A DNA stretch of 64,000 bases from Haemophilus massiliensis. GTDB taxonomy: Bacteria > Pseudomonadota > Gammaproteobacteria > Enterobacterales > Pasteurellaceae. Below the pieces are notes generated by a model that worked only from the letters and a program-made list of their open reading frames with translations, ran no database searches and had not been told where the DNA came from. Numbering within the stretch: position 1 is the stretch's first letter; each line of letters starts with the position of its first letter. Location of the stretch: the NCBI GenBank assembly GCA_000752995.2, contig LM994636.1, forward strand, positions 694,879-758,878. The letters run 5' to 3'. Positions 49,526 to 57,501 of this stretch are shown in pieces. The position numbers were made by a program, and so were the translations under genes.

Positions 49526-50041
49526 ATGAGTTATCGCGACGATTCGCGTCATAGTGATTTGGCTAACGCCAAAAAAGCCCTCATTGATCCGCAAGCCTAT
49601 CCGAAACCAAGTGAAGCGGAATTGAAAGTGCGGTTGAGTGCACTGCAATATCAAGTGACACAAAAAGGTGATACGGAACGTCCGTTTCATAATGAATACT
49701 GGCGCCATTGTGAACCGGGAATTTATGTGGATATTACCACCGGCGAACCCTTGTTCAGTTCGGCGGATAAATTTGATTCTGCCTGCGGATGGCCGAGTTT
49801 TGCCAAACCGATTGTGCCGGAAGTCGTGAATTATAAAAAAGATATCGGTTTTAATATGATCAGAACGGAAGTGTTGAGCCGCTCGGGCAAAGCGCATTTA
49901 GGTCATGTGTTTGATGATGGTCCGGTGGCAAGTGGCGGGTTGCGTTATTGCATTAATAGTGCGGCAATCCGATTTATCCCGCTGCACAAAATGGAAGAGG
50001 AACATTATGGTTATTTAATTCCATGGCTGGACAGCAAATAA
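49526..50041 (+). CDS. msrB: peptide-methionine (R)-S-oxide reductase
   Basis: MsrB repairs the R form of oxidised methionine in proteins with thioredoxin. The 171-residue protein is a stand-alone domain. The catalytic cysteine is C142 in [11 protein letters not shown], and a resolving-type cysteine is C87 in [10 protein letters not shown]. The CxxC pairs that bind zinc in many MsrB proteins are absent, so this is the zinc-free type. A strong GGAGG site precedes the ATG. Confidence 0.94.
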   Translation: MSYRDDSRHSDLANAKKALIDPQAYPKPSEAELKVRLSALQYQVTQKGDTERPFHNEYWRHCEPGIYVDITTGEPLFSSADKFDSACGWPSFAKPIVPEVVNYKKDIGFNMIRTEVLSRSGKAHLGHVFDDGPVASGGLRYCINSAAIRFIPLHKMEEEHYGYLIPWLDSK

Positions 50042-50204
50042 ACTCAATAAAATGAATTCCATACAAGCAAAAACTTTTTTATCTCTTTGTTTCTTGTTGT
50101 TTATTATTTGTCGTTGGGTTATAAACTAAATTCTAGTAAAAAATTTTAGTGGAAAAAGCCTCTCTTTTAATTTAAGTGATAATAATTCCCATTTTTTTAA
50201 CTCA

Positions 50205-50218
50205 TTGATCTTAATCAT
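50205..50218 (+). promoter_or_regulatory. FNR-like box upstream of dmsA
   Basis: TTGATCTTAATCAT matches the FNR consensus TTGATnnnnATCAA at all but the last position. FNR activates dmsABC without oxygen in relatives. Confidence 0.7.
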
Positions 50219-50253
50219 CTTATTATACATTTTCTTATTTTATAACAGTTTTT

Positions 50254-50269
50254 TGTGATCTTAATCACA
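50254..50269 (+). promoter_or_regulatory. CRP-like box upstream of dmsA
   Basis: TGTGATCTTAATCACA is a perfect match to the CRP consensus TGTGAnnnnnnTCACA. It is 85 bases before the dmsA start, suggesting control by cAMP. Confidence 0.75.
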
Positions 50270-50353
50270 ACAGTTTTCTCCCTCTTTATGGTTAAATTCG
50301 GCTTTAATTTTTTATTGTTAAATTAATCATAAATCGTGGGGGAATAAATAAAA

Positions 50354-52786
50354 ATGAGTCATAAATTCAATCCACCGCTTAATCGAAGAACCTTTCTAAA
50401 GGGCGCTTCTTTGGGGGCCGCTGCGGTGGCGGCGGATATTGCGCTGCCTTTTAATGCTATTGCGGCGGAGGAAAAACCAGCTGCTGCGCTTTCCAGTGGC
50501 GAAGAAAAAGTGGTTTGGTCGGCTTGTACGGTAAACTGTGGTAGCCGTTGTCCGTTGCGTATGCATGTGAAAGATAACCAAATTTTATATGTTGAAACGG
50601 ATAATACAGGCACAGATACCTACAACGTCGATCATCAAATCCGAGCTTGCTTGCGTGGTCGCTCCATGCGCCGCCGTGTGTATAATCCTGATCGTTTGAA
50701 ATATCCAATGAAACGTGTGGGTAAACGTGGCGAAGGAAAATTTAAACGCATTAGCTGGGATGAGGCTTTAACAGAAATTGCTCAAGCCTTGCGTAAAAAT
50801 ATTGAACAATATGGTAATGAAAGTATTTATTTGAATTATGGTACCGGTACTTTAGGCGGTACCATGACCAAATCTTGGCCGCCAGGTTCCACTCTCGTGG
50901 CTCGCTTAATGAATTGTATCGGCGGTTATTTAAATCATTACGGTGATTACAGTACCGCGCAAATTGCCGTGGGTTTGGATTATACCTACGGTGGCGGCTG
51001 GGCGCTGGGCAATGGCTTAGCGGATATTGAAAATACCAAATTAATTGTGCTTTTTGGTAATAATCCCGCAGAAACCCGCATGAGCGGTGGCGGTTTAACC
51101 TATTGTTTTGAACAAGCCAAGGCGCGCTCAGGTGCCAAAATGATCATCATTGATCCGCGTTATACCGACACCGGCGTGGGCAAAGAAGATGAATGGATCC
51201 CGATTCGCCCGGGCACGGATGCCGCGCTTTGTTCTGCCATTGCTTATGTGTTGATTACGGAAAACATGGTAGATCAGCCGTTCTTGGATAAATATTGCGT
51301 GGGCTACGATGAGAAAACTTTGCCGGCGAATGCACCGAAAAATGGTCATTATAAGGCTTATATTTTAGGTCAGAGCGATGATGGTGTGGCGAAAACACCT
51401 GAATGGGCAGCAAAAATTACCGGTATTCCAGCACATCGCATTATTAAACTTGCCCGTGAAATCGGCTCCACTAAACCCGCTTATATTTCTCAAGGCTGGG
51501 GTCCGCAGCGCCGTAGTAATGGCGAGCTGATTTCTCGTGCCATTGCTATGTTGCCGATTTTAACGGGTAATGTGGGCATTAGCGGTGGTAATACTGGGGC
51601 GCGTGAAAGTGCTTATGGTGTGCCTTTTGTACGCATGCCAACTTTAGAAAACCCTGTGCAAGCCAGTATTCCAATGTTCTTATGGACGGATGCGATTATT
51701 CGCGGTCCTGAAATGACAGCATTAACCGACGGTATTCGGGGCGTAGAAAAACTTTCGGCACCGATTAAATTTATCTGGAATTACGCCAGTAACTGCTTGA
51801 TTAATCAGCATGCGGAAATTAACCGTACTCACGAAATTTTACAAGATGAAAGCCAATGTGAAATGATTGTGACGATTGAAAATCATATGACATCTACCGC
51901 AAAATACAGCGATATTTTGCTACCGGATTGCATGACTTCCGAGCAAATGGATTTCTGTTTAGATGCCTTTGTGGCCAATATGAACTATGTGATTTTTGCT
52001 GATCAAGTAGTGACGCCGTCTTTTGAATGCCGCAATCTTTATGACATGATGAGCGATTTAGCAGAAAAACTTGGTGTGAAAGAAAAATTCACCGAAGGTC
52101 GCAGCCAAGAAGGTTGGTTGCGCCATTTATATGAGCAATCTCGCACCAATCTTCCTGAATTACCAACCTTTGAAGCATTCCGTAAGCAGGGTATTTTCAA
52201 GAAAGTCGATCCAAAAGGCTTTTATATTGCTTATAAAGATTTCCGAGAAGATCCTGAGAAAGAACCATTGCAAACCCCGTCAGGCAAAATCGAGATTTAT
52301 TCTTCTCGCCTTGCTGAAATTGCTAAAACTTGGGTGCTGAAAGAAGATGAAGTGATTCATCCGTTACCTGTTCATGCGGACAGCTTTGAACATTTTGGCG
52401 ATCCGCTAATGGAAAAATATCCGTTGCAACTCAGCGGATTCCATTATAAAGCTCGCACGCATTCCACTTACGGTAATGTGGACGTATTAAAAGCGGCGAA
52501 CCCGCAAGAAGTTTGGATTAATCCGATAGATGCTGAGCCAAAAGGCATTAAAAACGGCGATATGATTCGAATTTTTAATGATCGTGGCGAAGTGCGCATT
52601 CATGCCAAAGTCACGCCTCGCATTATTCCGGGGGTGATTGCCTTAAGCGAAGGGGCGTGGTATGCGCCCGATGCCAATCGCGTAGATCATTCAGGTTGTA
52701 TTAACGTCCTGACTACACAGCGTCCGTCGCCGTTGGCAAAAGGCAATCCGCAACACTCAAATCTTGTTCAAATTGAAAAACTGTAA
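50354..52786 (+). CDS. dmsA: anaerobic dimethyl sulfoxide reductase catalytic subunit
   Basis: DmsA is the molybdopterin subunit that reduces DMSO and related compounds as the terminal step of anaerobic respiration. The 810-residue protein has a twin-arginine signal (RRTFLK, arginines 11 and 12) for export folded, an N-terminal Fe-S motif (SACTVNCGSRC with a further cysteine in RACLRG), and a molybdopterin oxidoreductase core and C-terminal dinucleotide-binding domain. It heads dmsABCD-napF. Proline codon choice is less CCG-biased than in neighbours such as glyA. Confidence 0.96.
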   Translation: MSHKFNPPLNRRTFLKGASLGAAAVAADIALPFNAIAAEEKPAAALSSGEEKVVWSACTVNCGSRCPLRMHVKDNQILYVETDNTGTDTYNVDHQIRACLRGRSMRRRVYNPDRLKYPMKRVGKRGEGKFKRISWDEALTEIAQALRKNIEQYGNESIYLNYGTGTLGGTMTKSWPPGSTLVARLMNCIGGYLNHYGDYSTAQIAVGLDYTYGGGWALGNGLADIENTKLIVLFGNNPAETRMSGGGLTYCFEQAKARSGAKMIIIDPRYTDTGVGKEDEWIPIRPGTDAALCSAIAYVLITENMVDQPFLDKYCVGYDEKTLPANAPKNGHYKAYILGQSDDGVAKTPEWAAKITGIPAHRIIKLAREIGSTKPAYISQGWGPQRRSNGELISRAIAMLPILTGNVGISGGNTGARESAYGVPFVRMPTLENPVQASIPMFLWTDAIIRGPEMTALTDGIRGVEKLSAPIKFIWNYASNCLINQHAEINRTHEILQDESQCEMIVTIENHMTSTAKYSDILLPDCMTSEQMDFCLDAFVANMNYVIFADQVVTPSFECRNLYDMMSDLAEKLGVKEKFTEGRSQEGWLRHLYEQSRTNLPELPTFEAFRKQGIFKKVDPKGFYIAYKDFREDPEKEPLQTPSGKIEIYSSRLAEIAKTWVLKEDEVIHPLPVHADSFEHFGDPLMEKYPLQLSGFHYKARTHSTYGNVDVLKAANPQEVWINPIDAEPKGIKNGDMIRIFNDRGEVRIHAKVTPRIIPGVIALSEGAWYAPDANRVDHSGCINVLTTQRPSPLAKGNPQHSNLVQIEKL

Positions 52787-52796
52787 GGAGTGAAAA

Positions 52797-53417
52797 ATGA
52801 GCGAACAATATGGTTTTTATTTTGACTCCGAGCGCTGCACCGGTTGTAAAACTTGCGAGTTAGCCTGTAAAGATTACAAAGATTTAGATACCGAAGTAAA
52901 TTTCCGCCGTATTTATGAATACACGGGTGGCGAATGGTCACAGGACAAAGACGGCTGTTATCAACAAAATGTCTTTGCTTATTACATGTCTATTTCTTGT
53001 AACCATTGCGAAAACCCCGCTTGTGTGAAGGTGTGCCCAAGTGGCGCCATGCACAAAAATGCCGATGGTTTTGTGATTGTGAACGAGCAAACCTGTATCG
53101 GTTGTCGTTATTGCCACATGGCTTGCCCTTATGATGCGCCGCAATACGACGCCAAAAAAGGTTGCATGACCAAATGTGACGGCTGCTATTCCAGAGTCAA
53201 AGCAGGGCAAAAACCCATTTGTGTGGAGGCCTGTCCGTTGCGAGCCTTGGATTTTGCGCCCATTGAGGAATTACGCGCCAAATATGGCACCGAAGCCTCT
53301 ATTGCACCACTTCCACCAGCAGTATTAACCAGCCCAAATTTAGTGGTGAAAGCCAATAAACATGCTTGTTTAAGTGGCGATCAATCCGGCTTTTTAGGCA
53401 ATCCAAGAGAGGTGTAA
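52797..53417 (+). CDS. dmsB: DMSO reductase iron-sulfur subunit
   Basis: DmsB passes electrons from DmsC to DmsA. The 206-residue protein has four ferredoxin-type clusters: CTGCKTCELACKDY, CNHCENPACVKVCPSGA, CIGCRYCHMACPYDAP and CDGCYSR...CVEACPLRA. AAGGAG precedes the start 10 bases after dmsA. It has no signal peptide and travels with DmsA through the Tat system. Confidence 0.97.
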   Translation: MSEQYGFYFDSERCTGCKTCELACKDYKDLDTEVNFRRIYEYTGGEWSQDKDGCYQQNVFAYYMSISCNHCENPACVKVCPSGAMHKNADGFVIVNEQTCIGCRYCHMACPYDAPQYDAKKGCMTKCDGCYSRVKAGQKPICVEACPLRALDFAPIEELRAKYGTEASIAPLPPAVLTSPNLVVKANKHACLSGDQSGFLGNPREV

Positions 53418-53418
53418 G

Positions 53419-54249
53419 ATGAACGGATTACATGAACTTCCTTTAATTATTTTTACCGTCCTTGCACAAGTGGTAGTGGGCGCTTGGCTATTGTGTGCTG
53501 TGGCGCTATGTCAAACCCAAAATGGACAGCAGCATATTGTCCGAGGTCAATTTATTTTATTGATTTTATTGGCTATTGGTTTTATTGCTTCTGTGTTGCA
53601 TTTAGGTTCGCCATGGCGTGCCTTTAATTCGCTCAACAGGGTGGGGCAATCCATGTTGAGTAATGAAATTGCAACGGGCGCATTATTCTTTGCCGCGGCA
53701 GGTATTTATTGGTTGTTAGCGATTCTCCATAAACTGTCTGCTTCATTGCTTAAAATCGGCGCAATTTGTACCGCACTTTTGGGCTTAGTGTTTATGTATA
53801 TGATGGCTAATTTATACCAAATTCCAACAGTGCCGACTTGGCATACCAGCCTCACCAGTTGGCAATTTTATTTAACGCTGATATTGGGTGGAAGTGCTTT
53901 GGCTTATGCATTTTTAGCCAATAACCCAGAGGCAAATTATTGCCTAAAAGGCTTCCCGGTGGTGTATTTTGTGGCCTTTGTGCTGGTGATCATTTGTGCG
54001 GTGTATCAATTGCAACATTTAGCGCAAACCCAATCCGCCATTCAATCGGCGCTTAACCTTGTGCCGGATTATGCCCCTTTAACGGCGTTACGTTTTAGCT
54101 TGCTTGGTTTGGCCACTTGGCTCATTCTTAAAGCGCCGAACACTGCCACTTTATATTTTGCTGCGATTTTAGTCATCGTTGCAGAATTTATTGGCCGAGC
54201 GCTGTTTTATGCCGTACACCTCACGCAGGGCATGGCGATTAACGGTTAA
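53419..54249 (+). CDS. dmsC: DMSO reductase membrane anchor subunit
   Basis: DmsC anchors DmsAB in the inner membrane and oxidises menaquinol. The 276-residue protein has about eight helices and starts MNGLHELPLIIFTVLAQ, the typical DmsC opening. One uptake signal lies inside it at 53768. It begins one base after the dmsB stop. Confidence 0.93.
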   Translation: MNGLHELPLIIFTVLAQVVVGAWLLCAVALCQTQNGQQHIVRGQFILLILLAIGFIASVLHLGSPWRAFNSLNRVGQSMLSNEIATGALFFAAAGIYWLLAILHKLSASLLKIGAICTALLGLVFMYMMANLYQIPTVPTWHTSLTSWQFYLTLILGGSALAYAFLANNPEANYCLKGFPVVYFVAFVLVIICAVYQLQHLAQTQSAIQSALNLVPDYAPLTALRFSLLGLATWLILKAPNTATLYFAAILVIVAEFIGRALFYAVHLTQGMAING

Positions 54250-54265
54250 GTTTTAAGGGTTAGGA

Positions 54266-54859
54266 ATGGACATTCATCCGAAAATTGCTATCAGCGGCCG
54301 ATTACTCGGCTCGCTGTTTTATTACGCCCCCGACGATCCACGCAATGAGCAAGTCCTTGATTTCTTTCAGCAAGAAAATTGGCAAGATAATTGGGTGTTC
54401 AAAACAGCGCAAAAAACACCCGCACTTTTTGAAGCGGATTTAGAGACCCTGGCGCAACAATATCAAGCCTTATTTATCGGTCCGAATGCGCTGCCCGCAC
54501 CGCCTTGGGGCTCAGTATATTTAGATAAAGATGGTGTGATTTTTGGCGAATCTTTGTTGAAGTTGCGTGAATTTTTGCAACAAAACCAACTTCATTTTGT
54601 GGCACCGGACCATGCGCCGGAAGATCACATTGGCTTAATGTTGTTTTTGACCGCTTATTTAAGTGAGCAACATCAAGCGCTTATCACACCATTTTTAGCA
54701 CAACATTTTTTGCCTTGGGCTTATCGATTTTTAGATTTGATGATTGCGCAGCGCATTTCCTCCTTTTATCGCAATTTGGCGCAATTAACCAAAGAAAGCT
54801 TACAAACGTGGCAAAGGGAGCTGGCGCTTGAACCGGAAACATTGCCGCTTTATCGCTAA
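54266..54859 (+). CDS. dmsD: Tat proofreading chaperone DmsD (TorD family)
   Basis: DmsD binds the twin-arginine leader of DmsA and holds it until the cofactor is in place. The 197-residue all-helical protein shows the TorD/DmsD motif EPDDHIG-like sequence APEDHIGLMLFLTAYL near residue 115 and YQALFIGPNALPAPPWGSVYLDKDGVIFG near residue 65. It lies 16 bases after dmsC. Confidence 0.88.
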   Translation: MDIHPKIAISGRLLGSLFYYAPDDPRNEQVLDFFQQENWQDNWVFKTAQKTPALFEADLETLAQQYQALFIGPNALPAPPWGSVYLDKDGVIFGESLLKLREFLQQNQLHFVAPDHAPEDHIGLMLFLTAYLSEQHQALITPFLAQHFLPWAYRFLDLMIAQRISSFYRNLAQLTKESLQTWQRELALEPETLPLYR

Positions 54860-54880
54860 ACGCGCCACGAAGGAAACATC

Positions 54881-55435
54881 ATGACTGTGCCGCCAAAAGA
54901 CGAAAAATATTATCAAGCCTATTTAAACCACCATCGCATTTCTCGCCGAGGTTTATTTCGCGGCATGTTTTTGCCTGCTGCGGCACAAAATTCGAACCAA
55001 AATTCAGCGCAATCTCATCAAGCTCGCCCACCTTTTGCCGCGCCCGCTCATTTATTTTTTGATATTTGCTCGGGCTGCGCTCAATGTGAAGCCGCTTGTC
55101 CTTACGGTTTAATTCAAATACAACAAGGCAAAGCGGCGTTTCAGGTGGATTTTTCGGCTTGTGATTTTTGCCAAGCCTGCGCCAACGCTTGCCCAACTCA
55201 AGCATTGCACATTGCCTTTCCTGCCGATACTCATTGGCGTCCGCAGTTTTTAGAAAATTGCCTGCAAAAGCAAGGGCAACCTTGCCAACAATGCCAGCAA
55301 GATTGCCCGAAACAAGCGATTTTGCCAGATTTACAGCTTGATACTGAACGATGCAATGGTTGCGGTCAGTGTCAAATAAGTTGCTTTGTTCAGGCAATCG
55401 GGTTAAAACTTCAAAATTGGGAGTGCAATTTATAA
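54881..55435 (+). CDS. napF: ferredoxin-type protein NapF
   Basis: NapF is a cytosolic iron-sulfur protein that aids molybdoenzyme assembly. The 184-residue protein has three 4Fe-4S motifs (CSGCAQCEAACPYG, CDFCQACANACPTQA, CNGCGQCQISCFVQA) plus a cysteine-rich CQQCQQDCP. Near the N-terminus SRRGLFRG resembles a twin-arginine motif, but NapF is usually kept in the cytosol. It ends the dms operon; in many bacteria it belongs to nap, and nap genes are not seen here. H. influenzae has the same dms-napF grouping. Confidence 0.88.
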   Translation: MTVPPKDEKYYQAYLNHHRISRRGLFRGMFLPAAAQNSNQNSAQSHQARPPFAAPAHLFFDICSGCAQCEAACPYGLIQIQQGKAAFQVDFSACDFCQACANACPTQALHIAFPADTHWRPQFLENCLQKQGQPCQQCQQDCPKQAILPDLQLDTERCNGCGQCQISCFVQAIGLKLQNWECNL

Positions 55436-55697
55436 GCGCAAAAGTGCGGTTTTTTTAATGAAATTTTTATTGGAATCAAATGAAGTCTATGTATAAAAAA
55501 TTCTAAGCTATGCGAATGGAGCCAACGCGCTTAAGTCATGAACTGATTTATTAAAGAAAGAATATGTAACTTCTCCTTTGAGGGATAAATCAGAGCGTTA
55601 TTGTGCGGTTGTCAGCATTCACCTATTCCTTGAGGAGCATGTGACGCCCTAAATTTTTACAGGGTAGCCTAAAACCGCACTTTCTACATGTGAATTA

Positions 55698-56444
55698 TTA
55701 TTTACGGCTGACTGCCAGCGGCGAGAAAGTTTGGGCTACCGGCATGATCTCAATACGGTTAATATTTACATGCGCAGGCTGTTGATAAATCCATAAAATC
55801 GTATTGGCGATGTCTTCCGGTCGAATGTAGTCCACATTTTGATATAGCCCCGCGGCTTTGGCGTCGTCGCCTTTAAAGCGTACGTTGGAGAATTCCGTTC
55901 CACCGCATAGTCCCGGTTCAATATTGGAAACTCGGATTTGCGTGCCGGCTAAGTCGGCGCGTAAATTTAAACTGAATTGTTCGACGAAGGCTTTGGTCGC
56001 GCCGTACACGTTACCGCCCGGATAAGGATAGGTACCGGCGATGGAACCCAGATTTATAATGTGTCCTTGATTGCGCTTGACCATTTGCGGCAAGATTTGA
56101 CGGGTCAGATACGTCAGCCCGACGATATTGGTGTTGATCATCGTCTGCCAGTCATTGAAATCCGCCTGATGCGCGGGTTCTAACCCTAAAGCCAGGCCGG
56201 CATTGTTCACCAATAACTCAATATTTTTTAGATTTTCAGGCAGTTGAGCAAGTGCGCTGTCAATGTTTGCAGGATCAGAGACATCCATTTGCAACGGATA
56301 AAAATGATCGCCTAATTCCTGTTTTAACGCCTGTAATTTATCCGTGCGGCGCGCAGCACCGATAACCTGATAGCCTGCATTGACAAACGCGGTGCAGATC
56401 GCTTTACCAAAACCGGCAGAAGCGCCGGTGACGAGAATAGTCAT
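55698..56444 (-). CDS. ydfG: NADP-dependent 3-hydroxy acid dehydrogenase YdfG
   Basis: YdfG is a short-chain dehydrogenase that oxidises L-allo-threonine, serine and related 3-hydroxy acids. The 248-residue protein has the cofactor motif TGASAGFG (residues 6-13), the NNAG motif near 80 and the catalytic Y147/K151 in VYGATK. It lies 11 bases downstream of mtgA, probably in the same transcript. The intergenic stretch on its other side (55436-55697) holds two uptake signals and no gene. Confidence 0.93.
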   Translation of the reverse strand: MTILVTGASAGFGKAICTAFVNAGYQVIGAARRTDKLQALKQELGDHFYPLQMDVSDPANIDSALAQLPENLKNIELLVNNAGLALGLEPAHQADFNDWQTMINTNIVGLTYLTRQILPQMVKRNQGHIINLGSIAGTYPYPGGNVYGATKAFVEQFSLNLRADLAGTQIRVSNIEPGLCGGTEFSNVRFKGDDAKAAGLYQNVDYIRPEDIANTILWIYQQPAHVNINRIEIMPVAQTFSPLAVSRK

Positions 56445-56455
56445 AACTTTACTCC

Positions 56456-57178
56456 TTACAGTTGTTGCAGATAATTTTTGCCTAACGCGTTCATTTGCCG
56501 GATTATCCAGCGTTGTCGCTGCTGAACATAGGCGGAAGGTCGGTCGACCTTAAATAACAGCGGATTCGGCAATACGGCGGCAAGCAGCGCCGCTTCCTGT
56601 TGAGTCAGCTGTTTTGCCGATTTTTTGAAGTAATGCCGGCTGGCGGCTTCAACGCCGAAAATACCGTTACCGAATTCGGCAATATTTAAATAGACCTCCA
56701 AAATCCGCCGTTTTGACCATAGTAATTCCAACATTAGGGTAGCGGGGACTTCCAGCCCTTTGCGCAGCCAGCTTTGACCGTGCCACAAATAAAGGTTTTT
56801 CGCCGTTTGCTGTGAAATAGTGGAGGCGCCGCGAATCCGTGTTGAGCGCTGATTATGCCTGAATGCGCTTTCAATTGCATTCCAGTCGAAGCCATAATGT
56901 TCTGGAAAAACCTGATCTTCGGCGGCAATCACGGCAAGCTGCATTTGCCATGCAATATTTTCAATATTTGTCCAGCGGTAATGCAGTTCGTAGCTTTCCC
57001 ATTGCAGGATATGAGCAATTTTCTGTTGTGCCATGTAAGCGGAAAACGGCACAGGCACAAAACGAAAAAACAATGTAATGCCACAGCACAATAATATCAG
57101 ACGGCATACCCAGCGCCAGCCGTTTTGTTTCAGCAGGCGAGCTGTTTTTTGCAGACTAATTTTCTTCCGTTTGCCCAT
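56456..57178 (-). CDS. mtgA: monofunctional peptidoglycan glycosyltransferase
   Basis: MtgA polymerises lipid II into glycan strands in the periplasm. The 240-residue protein has one N-terminal membrane helix (residues about 18-38) and a GT51 domain with the catalytic-glutamate motif [32 protein letters not shown], and [15 protein letters not shown]. The ATG at 57178 is inside the end of trpR (23-base overlap); the TTG one codon earlier is rejected. The overlap implies translational coupling. Confidence 0.95.
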   Translation of the reverse strand: MGKRKKISLQKTARLLKQNGWRWVCRLILLCCGITLFFRFVPVPFSAYMAQQKIAHILQWESYELHYRWTNIENIAWQMQLAVIAAEDQVFPEHYGFDWNAIESAFRHNQRSTRIRGASTISQQTAKNLYLWHGQSWLRKGLEVPATLMLELLWSKRRILEVYLNIAEFGNGIFGVEAASRHYFKKSAKQLTQQEAALLAAVLPNPLLFKVDRPSAYVQQRQRWIIRQMNALGKNYLQQL

Positions 57179-57464
57179 CAAGCTGCTCTTTTACCCATTG
57201 CATAAAGTCAGGTGGCATAGTCTTGATCATATTTGATCCGCGTGTAATGGTTGCCGCGCTGGTATTTAAATTCTGTTGAATTTCTCGCTGCGGTAGCGCT
57301 TTGTCCAGTAATTGAGCAACGATTTGTAACCGCAATCCCACTGCGTCCCGTTCATCCGCCGTCAGCAGCAGGGTTAGTAGCTCCTGCTCTTTGCCCTGTT
57401 CAAAGGCGTGGCGCAAAATAGTAATAAATGCGCGCCACTGTGCCATATTACGACTTACATACAT
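57156..57464 (-). CDS. trpR: Trp operon repressor
   Basis: TrpR binds tryptophan and represses trp genes. The 102-residue protein has the helix-turn-helix [25 protein letters not shown] at residues about 55-80 and [21 protein letters not shown] before it. A GAGGT site precedes the ATG. It lies between slt and mtgA, and a TrpR operator is at its own promoter, so it is likely self-regulated, as in E. coli. Confidence 0.95.
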   Translation of the reverse strand: MYVSRNMAQWRAFITILRHAFEQGKEQELLTLLLTADERDAVGLRLQIVAQLLDKALPQREIQQNLNTSAATITRGSNMIKTMPPDFMQWVKEQLDGQTEEN

Positions 57465-57483
57465 AAATTTACCTCATAGTGTA

Positions 57484-57501
57484 GTACTGTTGCACTAGTA
57501 T
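57484..57501 (-). promoter_or_regulatory. TrpR operator at the trpR promoter, overlapping the slt stop codon
   Basis: On the minus strand ATACTAGTGCAACAGTAC agrees at about 13 of 18 positions with the Trp operator GTACTAGTTAACTAGTAC. It includes the stop codon of slt at 57495-57497. Its position 20-37 bases before the trpR start fits autoregulation. Confidence 0.7.

Larger units (their letters stand above)
50042..50353. promoter_or_regulatory. AT-rich control region upstream of dmsA
   Basis: These 312 bases hold no gene. They contain the FNR-like box at 50205-50218 and the CRP-like box at 50254-50269 described separately. They are strongly AT-rich. Confidence 0.6.

Noticed and set aside
54881-55435. 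NapF as a Tat-exported protein because of SRRGLFRG
   Set aside because: No hydrophobic leader follows the arginine pair, and NapF proteins are normally cytosolic.
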